A stretch of DNA of 64,000 nt from NCBI RefSeq assembly GCF_900143235.1, contig NZ_FRDF01000010.1, positions 1 to 64,000 of the forward strand, given 5' to 3'. The position numbers and the translations under genes were made by a program. The stretch is from Erythrobacter sanguineus. Lineage in GTDB: Bacteria > Pseudomonadota > Alphaproteobacteria > Sphingomonadales > Sphingomonadaceae. Below are positions 17,496-25,526 of the stretch, piece after piece. Below the pieces are notes generated by a model. That model was not told the DNA's origin and did no database searches. It saw only the letters and a program-made list of their open reading frames with translations. Each line of letters starts with the position of its first letter. Positions within the stretch are counted from its first letter, which is position 1.

Positions 17496-18290
17496 ATGAC
17501 CTTTATCCAGCTTGTCATCATTGCTGTCGTCCAAGGGATCACCGAGTTCCTGCCGATTTCCTCGTCAGGCCATCTGATCCTCATCCCGTTCCTGACCGAC
17601 TTTCCCGATCAGGGTCCGCTGATCGATGTCGCGGTTCATGTCGGGTCGCTGATGGCGATCATCATCTATTTCTGGCGCGATGTCTTCGGGCTTGCGCGCG
17701 GCGGCTTTGCGACCATCGGGCTGGGCAAGGACCCGTTGCAGCGGCGGCTGTTCCTGTGGGTCGTGGCCGGCACGATCCCGGCGGTTGCGCTGGGCCTGTT
17801 CCTCAAGCTCGGCGGTTATCTGGATGGTTTCCGCAGCACCGATCTGGTCGCGACCAACCTGATCATCTTCGGCGTCCTGCTGGGCATTGCCGACCGGTTT
17901 GGCCGCCAGCAAAAGCGGTTCGAGGATCTGACGCTGCGTGATGCCATTCTGGTGGGCATTGCCCAGGCGATGGCGCTGATACCGGGAACCAGCCGTTCCG
18001 GCGCGACCATGACTGCGGCCCGCGCGCTCGGTTATGACCGGGTCGAGGCCGCCCGTTTTTCCTTCCTGCTGGCGATCCCGGCGGTGGCCGGGGCGGGCCT
18101 GCTCGCGGTGCTGGAATTGGCCGAAGCCAGCAGCCAGATGCAGCTTGATGCGCTGATCGCAGGTGCGATGACCTTTGTCGCCGCCTTTGCGACCATGGCG
18201 TTCCTGATGAAGTTCCTGCAGCGCGCATCGATGCTGGTATTTGTGCTCTACCGGATCGCGCTGGGCTGCGCGCTGCTCTACTTCTTCTGA
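17496..18290 (+). CDS. uppP: undecaprenyl-diphosphatase UppP (BacA)
   Basis: This 264-residue multi-helix membrane protein has the UppP signature motifs: QGITEFLPISSSGHL at residues 14-28 and ALIPGTSRSGATM near 162-174, with the active-site Glu, Ser and Arg residues. It dephosphorylates undecaprenyl pyrophosphate at the inner membrane, regenerating the lipid carrier for peptidoglycan and other envelope polymers, and gives bacitracin tolerance in other species. It starts 71 bases after the M13 peptidase. A small membrane protein follows on the same strand after 94 bases. Confidence 0.95.
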   Translation: MTFIQLVIIAVVQGITEFLPISSSGHLILIPFLTDFPDQGPLIDVAVHVGSLMAIIIYFWRDVFGLARGGFATIGLGKDPLQRRLFLWVVAGTIPAVALGLFLKLGGYLDGFRSTDLVATNLIIFGVLLGIADRFGRQQKRFEDLTLRDAILVGIAQAMALIPGTSRSGATMTAARALGYDRVEAARFSFLLAIPAVAGAGLLAVLELAEASSQMQLDALIAGAMTFVAAFATMAFLMKFLQRASMLVFVLYRIALGCALLYFF

Positions 18291-18384
18291 GCCCCATGCA
18301 CATCACGCGGAACCAGTCCGCACCACACGGGTTCTCCCCACACGGCAGATGTCAAACCTGCCGTTGCTGGAGATTGATGGGATA

Positions 18385-18642
18385 ATGGCGTTACTGGTGC
18401 TGATCGTGTTGGGGGCGACGCTGGGCTGGCTGGCCTCGATCATCGCGCGCACCGAAGCGCCGGGTGCGATTCTGCGCCAGATTGCAGGCGGGATCGTGGT
18501 GTCGCTGGTTGCCGGGGTTGTCGCCAATGGCGGGACAATGCTGGGGAGCCTCTCGTTCCTGGGCCTGGGTGTGGCGCTGGCGGTGACCGCCATCATGCTG
18601 GTGCTCTACCACGCCCTTCACCGGCGCAAGGTCAACGCCTAG
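18385..18642 (+). CDS. small three-helix membrane protein, GlsB/YeaQ/YmgE-like
   Basis: The 85-residue product has three hydrophobic segments (about 1-20, 30-52, 56-76) and a basic tail HRRKVNA. Spacing and the small glycines (LGWLASIIA, GGIVVSLVAGVVANGG) recall the GlsB/YeaQ/YmgE (transglycosylase-associated) stress membrane proteins, whose function is poorly known. ATG 18385 is preferred; ATG 18349 would add 12 residues without an RBS. Its TAG stop overlaps the stop of phenylalanine hydroxylase on the other strand through the shared CTAG at 18639-18642. Confidence 0.65.
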   Translation: MALLVLIVLGATLGWLASIIARTEAPGAILRQIAGGIVVSLVAGVVANGGTMLGSLSFLGLGVALAVTAIMLVLYHALHRRKVNA

Positions 18643-19580
18643 ACCGGACGCGCCCCGCTGCCGCGACCGCCGCGCAGATGGTATTCCTGGCTCCCCCGGT
18701 GCAACACATTATCGACATCGATCACGGCTGAATTGGCATAGGTGAAGCCCGCCGGAAGGCTGCGATAGAGCCGGTCGAAATCCCGCTCCACGGTCTGGCG
18801 GTAAAGATCTTCAAAGCTCTCGACCACGAAATAGGTCGGTTGCAGGTCGCTGATCACATAATCGGTGCGCATCACCCGGTCGACATTGAGCATGATGCGG
18901 TTGGGGCTTTGCGCCTCCACCGCAAAGCGCACCTCGGTCGGCCCCGACAGGATGCCTGCGCCATAGGCCCGCAAATCCTTGCCGCCTTCGAGGATCAGCC
19001 CGAATTCGACCGTGTACCAGTACAGCGCGCCCAAAGCCTTCAGGCGGTTGTACCGCATCGCCTTCCACCCGGCGCGGCCATATTCCTGCATGTAATCGGC
19101 ATAGACCGGATCGGTCAGCATGGGGACATGGCCGAACACGTCGTGGAACACGTCGGGTTCCTGAATATAGTCGAAAGTCTCGCGCGTGCGGATGAAATTG
19201 CCTGCCGGAAAACGGCGGTTGGCAAGGTGCCAGAAGAACACGTGATCGGGGATCAGCATCGGCACCGGGACAACGCTCCATCCGGTGAGTTGCCTGAGTT
19301 CCTGTGACAATTGTCCGAATTCGGGCACCCCGCCGCGCCCCAGATCGAGCTTTTCCAGACCTGTCATGAAAGCGCTTGCCGCGCGGCCGGGCAGGATATC
19401 CAGCTGCCGGGCGAAAAGATCATCCCATACGCCATGATCTTCCGCGGTGTAATCGGCCTGCCGGGGCTCGAGCCAGTCCTCTGCCACATGGGCGGGGCGG
19501 GCCAGCGGTGCTGTGAAGATATCGTCCGCCATTTCGGGCAGGATCGTGTAATCGGGGGTGGGATCTGCGAGCGTGGCCAT
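18639..19580 (-). CDS. phhA: phenylalanine 4-monooxygenase
   Basis: This 313-residue monomeric bacterial phenylalanine hydroxylase carries the catalytic-domain motifs VPVPMLIPDHVFFWHLANRRFP, the iron-binding histidines in DVFHDVFGHVPML and the iron-binding glutamate in YWYTVEFGL. It uses tetrahydropterin, O2 and non-haem iron to turn Phe into Tyr. No regulatory ACT domain is present, which is normal for bacteria. Pterin carbinolamine dehydratase is not in the window. Start is ATG 19580, 56 bases from the divergent ppk2 start, so promoters overlap there. Confidence 0.95.
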   Translation of the reverse strand: MATLADPTPDYTILPEMADDIFTAPLARPAHVAEDWLEPRQADYTAEDHGVWDDLFARQLDILPGRAASAFMTGLEKLDLGRGGVPEFGQLSQELRQLTGWSVVPVPMLIPDHVFFWHLANRRFPAGNFIRTRETFDYIQEPDVFHDVFGHVPMLTDPVYADYMQEYGRAGWKAMRYNRLKALGALYWYTVEFGLILEGGKDLRAYGAGILSGPTEVRFAVEAQSPNRIMLNVDRVMRTDYVISDLQPTYFVVESFEDLYRQTVERDFDRLYRSLPAGFTYANSAVIDVDNVLHRGSQEYHLRGGRGSGARPV

Positions 19581-19636
19581 ATCGTTGCAAATGATACTAC
19601 CATCGCAGGTCTGCAAGGACAAATGGGGAGATAGTG

Positions 19637-20428
19637 ATGGGCATAAAGCGCAAGCAATACGAAGAGGCGCTGGAACCGCTGACGCTGGAACTGGTCAGCA
19701 TGGCGCGCTGGGCCAAGGCGACAGGTGCGCGCATCGTGGTGCTGTTCGAAGGACGTGACACCGCCGGCAAGGGCGGGGCAATCACCGCCGTGCGGAACAG
19801 ATTGAACCCGCGCCAGTGCCGCACCGTGGCGCTTTCCAAGCCCAGCGAAGCGGAGCTGACCCAGTGGTATTTCCAGCGTTATGTTCCCCACCTGCCAAGC
19901 GCGGGCGAGATCGTGCTGTTCGACCGATCATGGTATAATCGCGCAGGGGTCGAGAAAGTGATGGGCTATTGCACCGAGGCCCAGTCCGAGGCGTTTCTGG
20001 CAGCCGTGCCGACCTTCGAGAGACTGCTGGTGGATGATGGCATATTGCTGTGCAAATACTGGCTGGCGACCGATCAGGCCAAGCAGGAAGAGCGGTTGCG
20101 TGAACGGCTGGAAGACCCGCTGAAGCGCTGGAAGCTCTCGCCCGTCGATCTTGCCGCGCGCGCCCGATATGATGATTACACCGCCGCGCGCGAGGCAATG
20201 CTGGCCGCGACCCACACGAACCATGCGCCGTGGACGGTGGTCGATTTCAACGACCAGCGGCGCGGTCGGCTGACGCTGATCCGCGACCTGCTCGACCGGG
20301 TGCCCGATACGCACAAGGATCCGCCAGCGATTGATTTCCCCGATCTCGGGCGTGAACCGGTGCCAGAAACCTATGGGGTAATGCGGCCGATTGCAGATTA
20401 TCCGCTCGATCAGGCGGGGTTCGATTAG
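19637..20428 (+). CDS. ppk2: polyphosphate kinase 2 (PPK2 family)
   Basis: This 263-residue one-domain PPK2 has Walker A GRDTAGKGG at 39-47, PSEAELTQWYFQRYVPHLP, Walker B DRSWYNRAG near 96-104 and the lid LSPVDLAARARYDDYTAAR. PPK2 enzymes phosphorylate nucleoside mono- or diphosphates with polyphosphate, usually favouring nucleotide formation. Length and motif spacing fit class I (NDP-phosphorylating), but class cannot be fixed by eye. GGGGAG at 19625-19630 supports ATG 19637. It is divergent from phhA. Confidence 0.92.
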   Translation: MGIKRKQYEEALEPLTLELVSMARWAKATGARIVVLFEGRDTAGKGGAITAVRNRLNPRQCRTVALSKPSEAELTQWYFQRYVPHLPSAGEIVLFDRSWYNRAGVEKVMGYCTEAQSEAFLAAVPTFERLLVDDGILLCKYWLATDQAKQEERLRERLEDPLKRWKLSPVDLAARARYDDYTAAREAMLAATHTNHAPWTVVDFNDQRRGRLTLIRDLLDRVPDTHKDPPAIDFPDLGREPVPETYGVMRPIADYPLDQAGFD

Positions 20429-20458
20429 GCAGGGATGGGGGCAAAGGTGGCGCGCGCG

Positions 20459-21310
20459 TCAGATCGTCGCGCTCGCCTGCGTTACCTGCCGCCCGTCATC
20501 CGCGAAGGCGGCAAGGTCATACCCCTTCTCGCCCTTGCGCATCACCAGATGCAGCGGTTCGTCCGCGATGGCCGGGGACAGGCCGCGAAACCGGAACGTC
20601 CGCAAACGGTTCTCGCCCAGTTCGGCGGCGGCCAGTTGCAGCAGCAGGCTGGCCGTCAGCGGGCCGTGGACGACAAGCCCGCGATACCGCTCGACGCTTT
20701 GCGCATAGGGCGCATCGTAATGGATGCGATGGGTGTTGAAGGTCAGCGCCGAATAGCGGAACAAAAGGCGCGGATCAGGTGTCAGAACGCGGTGCGTGTT
20801 CCAGCCGGCTGGATCGAACTGCACATCAGCCAAAGGCGGCGGCGAGAGCGGCGCCTCAGGGCTTGCCCCCTCGCGATAGACCAATGTCTGCGTCTCGATC
20901 ACGGCCACGGTGCCGTTGGCATGCGTCTGATGCTCGACGTCGACGAAGGCGAGCCGCCCCGATCCGCCGTCCTTTTCGCTCACCGACATTACCCGGCTGC
21001 TGCGCTGGATCACCGCGCCGATGGCGATGGGTGCTTGGAAGGCGATCCTCGAGGAGGCCCACATCCGGCGCGGCAGCGGGAAGGGGGGCAGGAAGCTGTC
21101 CGGGTTGTCGTCCCGCGCCGGGTGGCCATCCTCGCCCAGTTGCGCAGTCGGCGCTTGCGGGGTGCAGAGCGCGAAATGGATGCCCTGCGGCATGATCGGC
21201 GGGTGCGGGTGAGGCAGGTCGAAAGTCGCCAGCCAGCGCGCAGCCAGCCCTTCATCTAGCCGGTCAGCGCTGCGTTTCTCGCGCCCGATCCATGCGGAAA
21301 AATCGTTCAT
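20459..21310 (-). CDS. MaoC/FAS1-like hydratase, mesaconyl-C4-CoA hydratase (Meh)-like
   Basis: This 283-residue double hotdog protein has an N-terminal FAS1-like dehydratase half (SFLPPFPLPRRMWASSRIAFQAPIAIG) and a C-terminal MaoC half (LLFRYSALTFNTHRIHYDAPYA, where Asn/His/Asp-type residues face the thioester, then VVHGPLTASLLLQLA). This layout is that of mesaconyl-C4-CoA hydratase from the 3-hydroxypropionate bicycle and of related itaconyl/methylfumaryl-CoA hydratases. Its start overlaps the thiolase stop by 4 bases (ATGA). The neighbouring Mct-like transferase strengthens the assignment. The exact acyl group hydrated is inferred. Confidence 0.75.
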   Translation of the reverse strand: MNDFSAWIGREKRSADRLDEGLAARWLATFDLPHPHPPIMPQGIHFALCTPQAPTAQLGEDGHPARDDNPDSFLPPFPLPRRMWASSRIAFQAPIAIGAVIQRSSRVMSVSEKDGGSGRLAFVDVEHQTHANGTVAVIETQTLVYREGASPEAPLSPPPLADVQFDPAGWNTHRVLTPDPRLLFRYSALTFNTHRIHYDAPYAQSVERYRGLVVHGPLTASLLLQLAAAELGENRLRTFRFRGLSPAIADEPLHLVMRKGEKGYDLAAFADDGRQVTQASATI

Positions 21311-22533
21311 TCGGCGCGCTCGAACACCGCGGCGATCCCCTGCCCACCGCCGATGCACATTGTTTCAAGCCCGTAGCGCACCCCGCGCCGGTGCATTTCA
21401 TGCGCCATATCGGCAAGGATGCGTCCCCCGGTCGCGCCGATCGGATGGCCGAGGCTGATGCCCGATCCGTTGACGTTGAGGATATTGCGGCGGCTGTCGT
21501 CCTCCGACCAGCCCCAGCCCTTGAGCACCGCAAGCACCTGCGGCGCGAAGGCTTCGTTGAGTTCGACCAGCCCGATATCGTCCCAACTGTAACCGCGCCG
21601 TTCGAACAGGCGCTCCACCGCCGGGACGGGCCCGATGCCCATGCGTGACGGGTCACATCCGGCTGCTGCCCAACCACCGAACCACAGCATCGGGGCAAGG
21701 CCCAGTTCCTCCAGCTTGTCCTCCGCGACCACCAGACAGGCGGCGGCCGCATCATTCTGCTGGCTGGCATTGCCGGCAGTGACGATGGCAGCGGGGTCGC
21801 GTTTCCCATCAATCGGGCGCAGTGCGCTCAGCGTCTCCATGCTGGCATCGGTGCGATACCCTTCGTCGTGATCGAACACGACCGGATCGCCTTTGCGCTG
21901 CGGGACTGCGACGGGCACAAGTTGCTCGGCGAACTTGCCCTCGGCCCATGCCTGCGCTGCGTTCTGGTGGCTGCGCACGGCAAACGCGTCCGCCGCCTCG
22001 CGCGAAATGTCGTAATCCTTGGCGAGGTTTTCCGCGGTTTCAATCATCCCGGTGATGACGCCAAAGCGCTCGACCGGCTGGCTCATCACGCGGCCCCGGC
22101 TGAGCCGATCATGCAGCACCATGTCGCCCATCCGCACGCCGCCACGCGCGGCAAGGGTATAGTGTTCCACGTTCGACATGCTCTCGACCCCGCCTGCGAC
22201 GACCACATCGGCCATCCCGGTTTCGACCATCATTGCTGCCGTCGCCACCGCCTGCACGCCCGATCCGCAGCGGCGATCAAGCTGGAAACCGGGGACTTCG
22301 ATCGGCAGGCCCGCCGCGAGCCAAGCCCAGTGGCCGATCGCGGGCGCCTCGCCATTGCCGTAGCCCTGGCTGAAGACCACGTCATCAACCCGCGCGGGAT
22401 CGATCCCGCTGCGTTCCATCAAGGCCTTGAGGATCACCGCGCCCAACTGGCCGGCGTTCATGCTGGAAAGCCCGCCGAGGAACTTGCCCACCGGGGTGCG
22501 AAGCGGAGTGCAAATGGCGGCGCGTCTGGTCAT
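21307..22533 (-). CDS. thiolase, acetyl-CoA acetyltransferase type
   Basis: This 408-residue thiolase has the acyl-accepting C89 in DRRCGSGVQ, VAGGVESMSN, NEAFAPQVLAVLKGW, the catalytic histidine in NGSGISLGHPIGATG and the second cysteine C393 in CIGGGQG. It either condenses two acyl-CoA molecules or splits 3-ketoacyl-CoA. Within this operon, cleavage of a 3-keto branched or dicarboxylic intermediate is plausible; that is inference. It lies downstream of the CoA transferase, separated by a pair of inverted REP-like sequences. Confidence 0.92.
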   Translation of the reverse strand: MTRRAAICTPLRTPVGKFLGGLSSMNAGQLGAVILKALMERSGIDPARVDDVVFSQGYGNGEAPAIGHWAWLAAGLPIEVPGFQLDRRCGSGVQAVATAAMMVETGMADVVVAGGVESMSNVEHYTLAARGGVRMGDMVLHDRLSRGRVMSQPVERFGVITGMIETAENLAKDYDISREAADAFAVRSHQNAAQAWAEGKFAEQLVPVAVPQRKGDPVVFDHDEGYRTDASMETLSALRPIDGKRDPAAIVTAGNASQQNDAAAACLVVAEDKLEELGLAPMLWFGGWAAAGCDPSRMGIGPVPAVERLFERRGYSWDDIGLVELNEAFAPQVLAVLKGWGWSEDDSRRNILNVNGSGISLGHPIGATGGRILADMAHEMHRRGVRYGLETMCIGGGQGIAAVFERAE

Positions 22534-22546
22534 AAGAATCTCGATT

Positions 22547-22570
22547 CCGTTGGTGCTGAGCCTGTCGAAG
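22547..22570 (+). repeat. REP-like repeat, plus orientation
   Basis: CCGTTGGTGCTGAGCCTGTCG and following bases to 22570 form one arm of an inverted pair with 22613-22636. The core GAGCCTGTCGAAG is a widespread proteobacterial extragenic element. Confidence 0.6.
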
Positions 22571-22612
22571 CACTGCTTTTCTTCAGGCCAAGGTCAATAG
22601 TGAAGCGCAACC

Positions 22613-22636
22613 CCTCGAAAAGCTCAGGGTAAACGG
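22613..22636 (-). repeat. REP-like repeat, minus orientation, overlapping a gene end
   Basis: Read on the minus strand this is CCGTTTACCCTGAGCTTTTC and following bases, matching the arm at 22547-22570 at most positions. It encodes the last four residues (NRLP) and the stop codon of the CoA transferase, so the element has become that gene's 3' end. Confidence 0.6.
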
Positions 22637-23865
22637 TTGGTGTGCTGATCCGAAAGAGCCACCGTGCCTGCATCGACCAGCTTGCCGATTGCACCTGACG
22701 AAAGCCCCAGCTTTTCCGCCAGCACCTCTTCCGAATGCTGGCCCAGGTACGGCGCTGGCGCAGGTTCGCCCGCGTCGTGCGCCGGCAGGTTTGCAAACGA
22801 GCGCGTGGCGGGGTAATCGAAGCCCGAAGGGTTGGCGGGTGCGTGGCCGAACAGCGGGTTATCCGCCACCAGCACCGGGTCATTCGCTGCTTCATAAGCC
22901 GTGCGATAGCGTTCGAAGGTGCAGCCTTCTGCCGCCATGCGCGCGGCGAGATCGGCGTAGTCCAACCCGTCCGCCGCCTGCTGGAACAGCGCGAACAGCG
23001 CAGCACGGTGCTGGAACCGGGGGGTATCGCCGTCGGCAAAGCGCACACCGACCTCGGCTTCGAGCGCGGCGATGCTGTCCTGCAATGCGAAAGCCTTGAC
23101 CAGCCCGCCCCATTGCTTGGGCGTCAGCGCCGCCACCATGAAGCGCACCCCGTCGCCGCTGCGGAAATCCCGTCCGAACGCACCCCAGATCGCATTGCCG
23201 AGCCGTTCACGGTCGCCGCCGCGATAGAGCGCTTCGGCCATCAGCCCGGCATTGGCCATGGTGCCGATAGCCACATCGCCCAGCGGCACGCGCACTTCGC
23301 TGCCCTCACCCGTGCGGCCCCGGTGGTGCAGCGCGGCGAGCATGGCGAAGGCGCTGTATGCCCCGGTGATGAAATCCCACGCAGGCAGCACCTGATTGAC
23401 CGGCGGCGCGCTGTGCGCGTCCCATTCTTCCGGCCCGGTCATCAGCGGGTATCCGGCGGCGGCGTTCACGGTGAAATCCATCGCCTGTCGCCCATCGTGC
23501 CAGCCCATGATGCGCAAGCTGATCATGTCCGCCCGCCGCGCCTGCATCGCGGTGTGCGCAAGAAAGCTCGCTTCGGGCAGGTTGGTGATGAGCTGGCCGG
23601 TTTTCGCCGCCAGTTCCACACACAGCTCGCGCCCCTCACCCGATTGCAGATCAAGCGCGACCGATTTCTTGGCGCGGTTGAGGTTTTCCCAACTCAGCGA
23701 GCGCCCCTCGGTGGTGAGCATATAGCGGTTGTAATCCAGCCCGCCGGCCTTGTGGTCGACGCGGATCACCTCCGCCCCCATCTGCGCGCAGTACAGCCCG
23801 GCAGTGGGCGAGGCGACGAAGCTGGAGACTTCGATGATGCTCAGGTCGTTCAGGAGGTTATACAT
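22624..23865 (-). CDS. CaiB/BaiF CoA transferase, mesaconyl-CoA C1-C4 transferase (Mct)-like
   Basis: This 413-residue family III CoA transferase starts LLNDLSIIEVSSFVASPTAGLYCAQMGAEVIRVD. It has MDFTVNAAAGYPLMTGP, then QVLPAWDFITGAYSAF, where Asp 164 is the probable catalytic residue, and AIWGAFGRDF. The order and wording of these blocks match 2-methylfumaryl-CoA isomerase (Mct) more than formyl- or carnitine-CoA transferases. Mct moves CoA within mesaconyl-CoA from C1 to C4 without a free acceptor. The last four residues come from a REP-like repeat. It lies between the acyl-CoA dehydrogenase and thiolase genes on one strand. Confidence 0.8.
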   Translation of the reverse strand: MYNLLNDLSIIEVSSFVASPTAGLYCAQMGAEVIRVDHKAGGLDYNRYMLTTEGRSLSWENLNRAKKSVALDLQSGEGRELCVELAAKTGQLITNLPEASFLAHTAMQARRADMISLRIMGWHDGRQAMDFTVNAAAGYPLMTGPEEWDAHSAPPVNQVLPAWDFITGAYSAFAMLAALHHRGRTGEGSEVRVPLGDVAIGTMANAGLMAEALYRGGDRERLGNAIWGAFGRDFRSGDGVRFMVAALTPKQWGGLVKAFALQDSIAALEAEVGVRFADGDTPRFQHRAALFALFQQAADGLDYADLAARMAAEGCTFERYRTAYEAANDPVLVADNPLFGHAPANPSGFDYPATRSFANLPAHDAGEPAPAPYLGQHSEEVLAEKLGLSSGAIGKLVDAGTVALSDQHTNRLP

Positions 23866-23911
23866 TCGGTAGGAAACCTATCGTGATTGTCGCCGGGAAC
23901 GGCCCGCAGGG

Positions 23912-23939
23912 CCGCAAGGGCGACCGCCCGCCCGCAGCG
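23912..23939. repeat. 28-bp dispersed repeat, copy 1
   Basis: A 28-base sequence starting CCGCAAGGGCGACCGCC is identical to that at 56193-56220. Here it sits between the CoA transferase and the acyl-CoA dehydrogenase, next to two hairpins. Confidence 0.7.
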
Positions 23940-23992
23940 ATGGGGCCTTCAGGCCCCATGAGCGAGGATTTCGCAGCCCGGATGGGCTGCGG
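23939..23992. terminator. two tandem hairpins between dehydrogenase and CoA transferase
   Basis: ATGGGGCC-TTCA-GGCCCCAT (about 23940-23959) and CGCAGCCC-GGAT-GGGCTGCG (about 23972-23991) are both perfect 8-bp stems with 4-base loops. On the minus strand they follow the dehydrogenase stop within some 5-55 bases. They lack long T-runs, so they may stabilise or attenuate the transcript rather than end it. Confidence 0.4.
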
Positions 23993-23996
23993 AAAA

Positions 23997-25196
23997 TCAA
24001 GCATCTCTCCACTCGCGCAGCATGTGCTTGGCGATCTGGAGTTGGAGGATCTGCGTCGTGCCTTCGTAGATGCGGTAGATGCGCGCATCGCGGAAGAAGC
24101 GCTCGGCGTCATATTCGGCCAAGTAGCCCGCGCCGCCATAGATCTGCACCACCCGGTCAACCACCCGGCCGCACATCTCGGAGGCGAAGACCTTGAAGGC
24201 AGCGGCCTTGACGAGGATGTTTTCCCCCCGGTCGGCGCGCGCGGTAACATCGGCCATCATCGCTTCGGCGGCGTAAATCTCGATCTCGCTATCGGCGAGC
24301 ATCGCCTGGATCAGCTGGAAATTGGCGATCGGCTCGCCAAAGGCTTTCCGTTCGTTGGCGTAACGCAGCGCCGAATCGAGCGCGCGGCGGGCATATCCGG
24401 TCGCCGCCGCGCCCACCGAAATGCGCCCGTTGTCAAGGCTTTTCATCGCGAAGACGAAGCCCTTGCCGGTTTCACCGCCGAGCAGGGCGTCACCGGGCAC
24501 ACGCACATCGTCAAGCATGATGTCGGAGATATGGCTGCCCGACTGGCCCATTTTCCTGTCAGGCGAGCCGCGCGATATGCCGGGGGTGTTCATCGGCACG
24601 ATGAAGGCGGAAACATGCGCGTTCTTGGGCAGCGCCTGCTTTTCGGTGCGGGCCATGATCAGCGCCACATCGGCGTGGGGCGCATTGGTGATGTAACGCT
24701 TGGTGCCGTTCAGGATCCAGCCATTGCCGTCGGGATCGGGGGTGGCGGTGGTCTGAAGGCCCGCGCTATCGCTGCCCGAACCCGGCTCGGTCAGGCCGAA
24801 ACAGGCGATCCGGCCCTCGGCCAGTCTGGGGAACCATTCGGCCCGCTGGGCCTCGGTTGCGCCGTTCTTCAAAGCGCTCGCGAACATTCCGACATTGATC
24901 GAGAAGATCGAACGATAGGCGGGCGCAGCGTAGCTCATGATGTTCACCACGCGGGCATATTGCGTCATGTTGAGGCCCGCACCGCCATATTCCTCGGGCA
25001 CTGACAGTCCGAACAGGCCCATCTCGCGCATTTCCTTGAGGATGGCGTCGGGAATGCGGTCATCCGCGATGACTTCGGGCTCAGCCGGGATCAGCCGTTC
25101 GCGGACATAGCGCCGGAGCTGTTCGGCGAACTGTTCGAAGGTTTCCTCGTCCATTCCGGGGTTGTGGTTCGCGGCAACCGCGCTGGGGGCGTTCAT
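23997..25196 (-). CDS. acyl-CoA dehydrogenase
   Basis: This 399-residue flavoprotein has the ACAD fold: an N-terminal helical domain, the FAD/substrate sequence ACFGLTEPGSGSD, NGTKRYITNAPHADVALIMART and GRISVGAAATGYARRAL. At the C-terminus is VQIYGGAGYLAEYDAERFFRDARIYRIYEGTTQIL, where the Glu of YEGT is at the usual catalytic-base position. It oxidises acyl-CoA to 2-enoyl-CoA and passes electrons to ETF. It heads the operon with the Mct-like, thiolase and Meh-like genes. ATG 25196 is preferred since AAGGA lies 11 bases upstream; ATG 25205 is only 2 bases from it. Confidence 0.92.
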   Translation of the reverse strand: MNAPSAVAANHNPGMDEETFEQFAEQLRRYVRERLIPAEPEVIADDRIPDAILKEMREMGLFGLSVPEEYGGAGLNMTQYARVVNIMSYAAPAYRSIFSINVGMFASALKNGATEAQRAEWFPRLAEGRIACFGLTEPGSGSDSAGLQTTATPDPDGNGWILNGTKRYITNAPHADVALIMARTEKQALPKNAHVSAFIVPMNTPGISRGSPDRKMGQSGSHISDIMLDDVRVPGDALLGGETGKGFVFAMKSLDNGRISVGAAATGYARRALDSALRYANERKAFGEPIANFQLIQAMLADSEIEIYAAEAMMADVTARADRGENILVKAAAFKVFASEMCGRVVDRVVQIYGGAGYLAEYDAERFFRDARIYRIYEGTTQILQLQIAKHMLREWRDA

Positions 25197-25271
25197 GGCA
25201 ATCATCGTCCTTGGGAAAAGCGGCTTTGCCTGCGCGGGCAGGTGCGCCGGGTGATCACAGGTCTGGCGGGG

Positions 25272-25514
25272 TCACTGGCGGCTTTGGCTGGCGGTGTCGC
25301 CTGTCATTTCGTCAGGCGCGGCCCCGCGCGCAAAGGCTTCCTGTGGCAGAGCAGCATCTGGCAGGCGGCGCTCGTCAAGCATTTGTGCGGCTTCCTCCAG
25401 CGCCTTGGCCTCGCCTGCGCTCACCCCGCCTGGCGCATCCGCCCCGGCACTGTCGCAGGCAGCAAGCAGGGGGACAAGCGCGGCGAACAGCAGCAGGTGC
25501 GGCGGGCAGGGCAT
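25272..25514 (-). CDS. small lipoprotein, unknown function
   Basis: The 80-residue product has a lipoprotein signal with lipobox LLAAC (cysteine near residue 20), then a short soluble region rich in Ala, Glu and Gly (GGVSAGEAKALEEAAQMLDERRLP). It starts 12 bases after the stop of the other small lipoprotein on the same strand, with a weak AGGG upstream, so translation may be coupled. I do not recognise a family. Its helical acidic stretch LEEAAQMLDERRLP could mediate contacts. Confidence 0.6.
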   Translation of the reverse strand: MPCPPHLLLFAALVPLLAACDSAGADAPGGVSAGEAKALEEAAQMLDERRLPDAALPQEAFARGAAPDEMTGDTASQSRQ

Positions 25515-25526
25515 GGCGTGGGCGCC

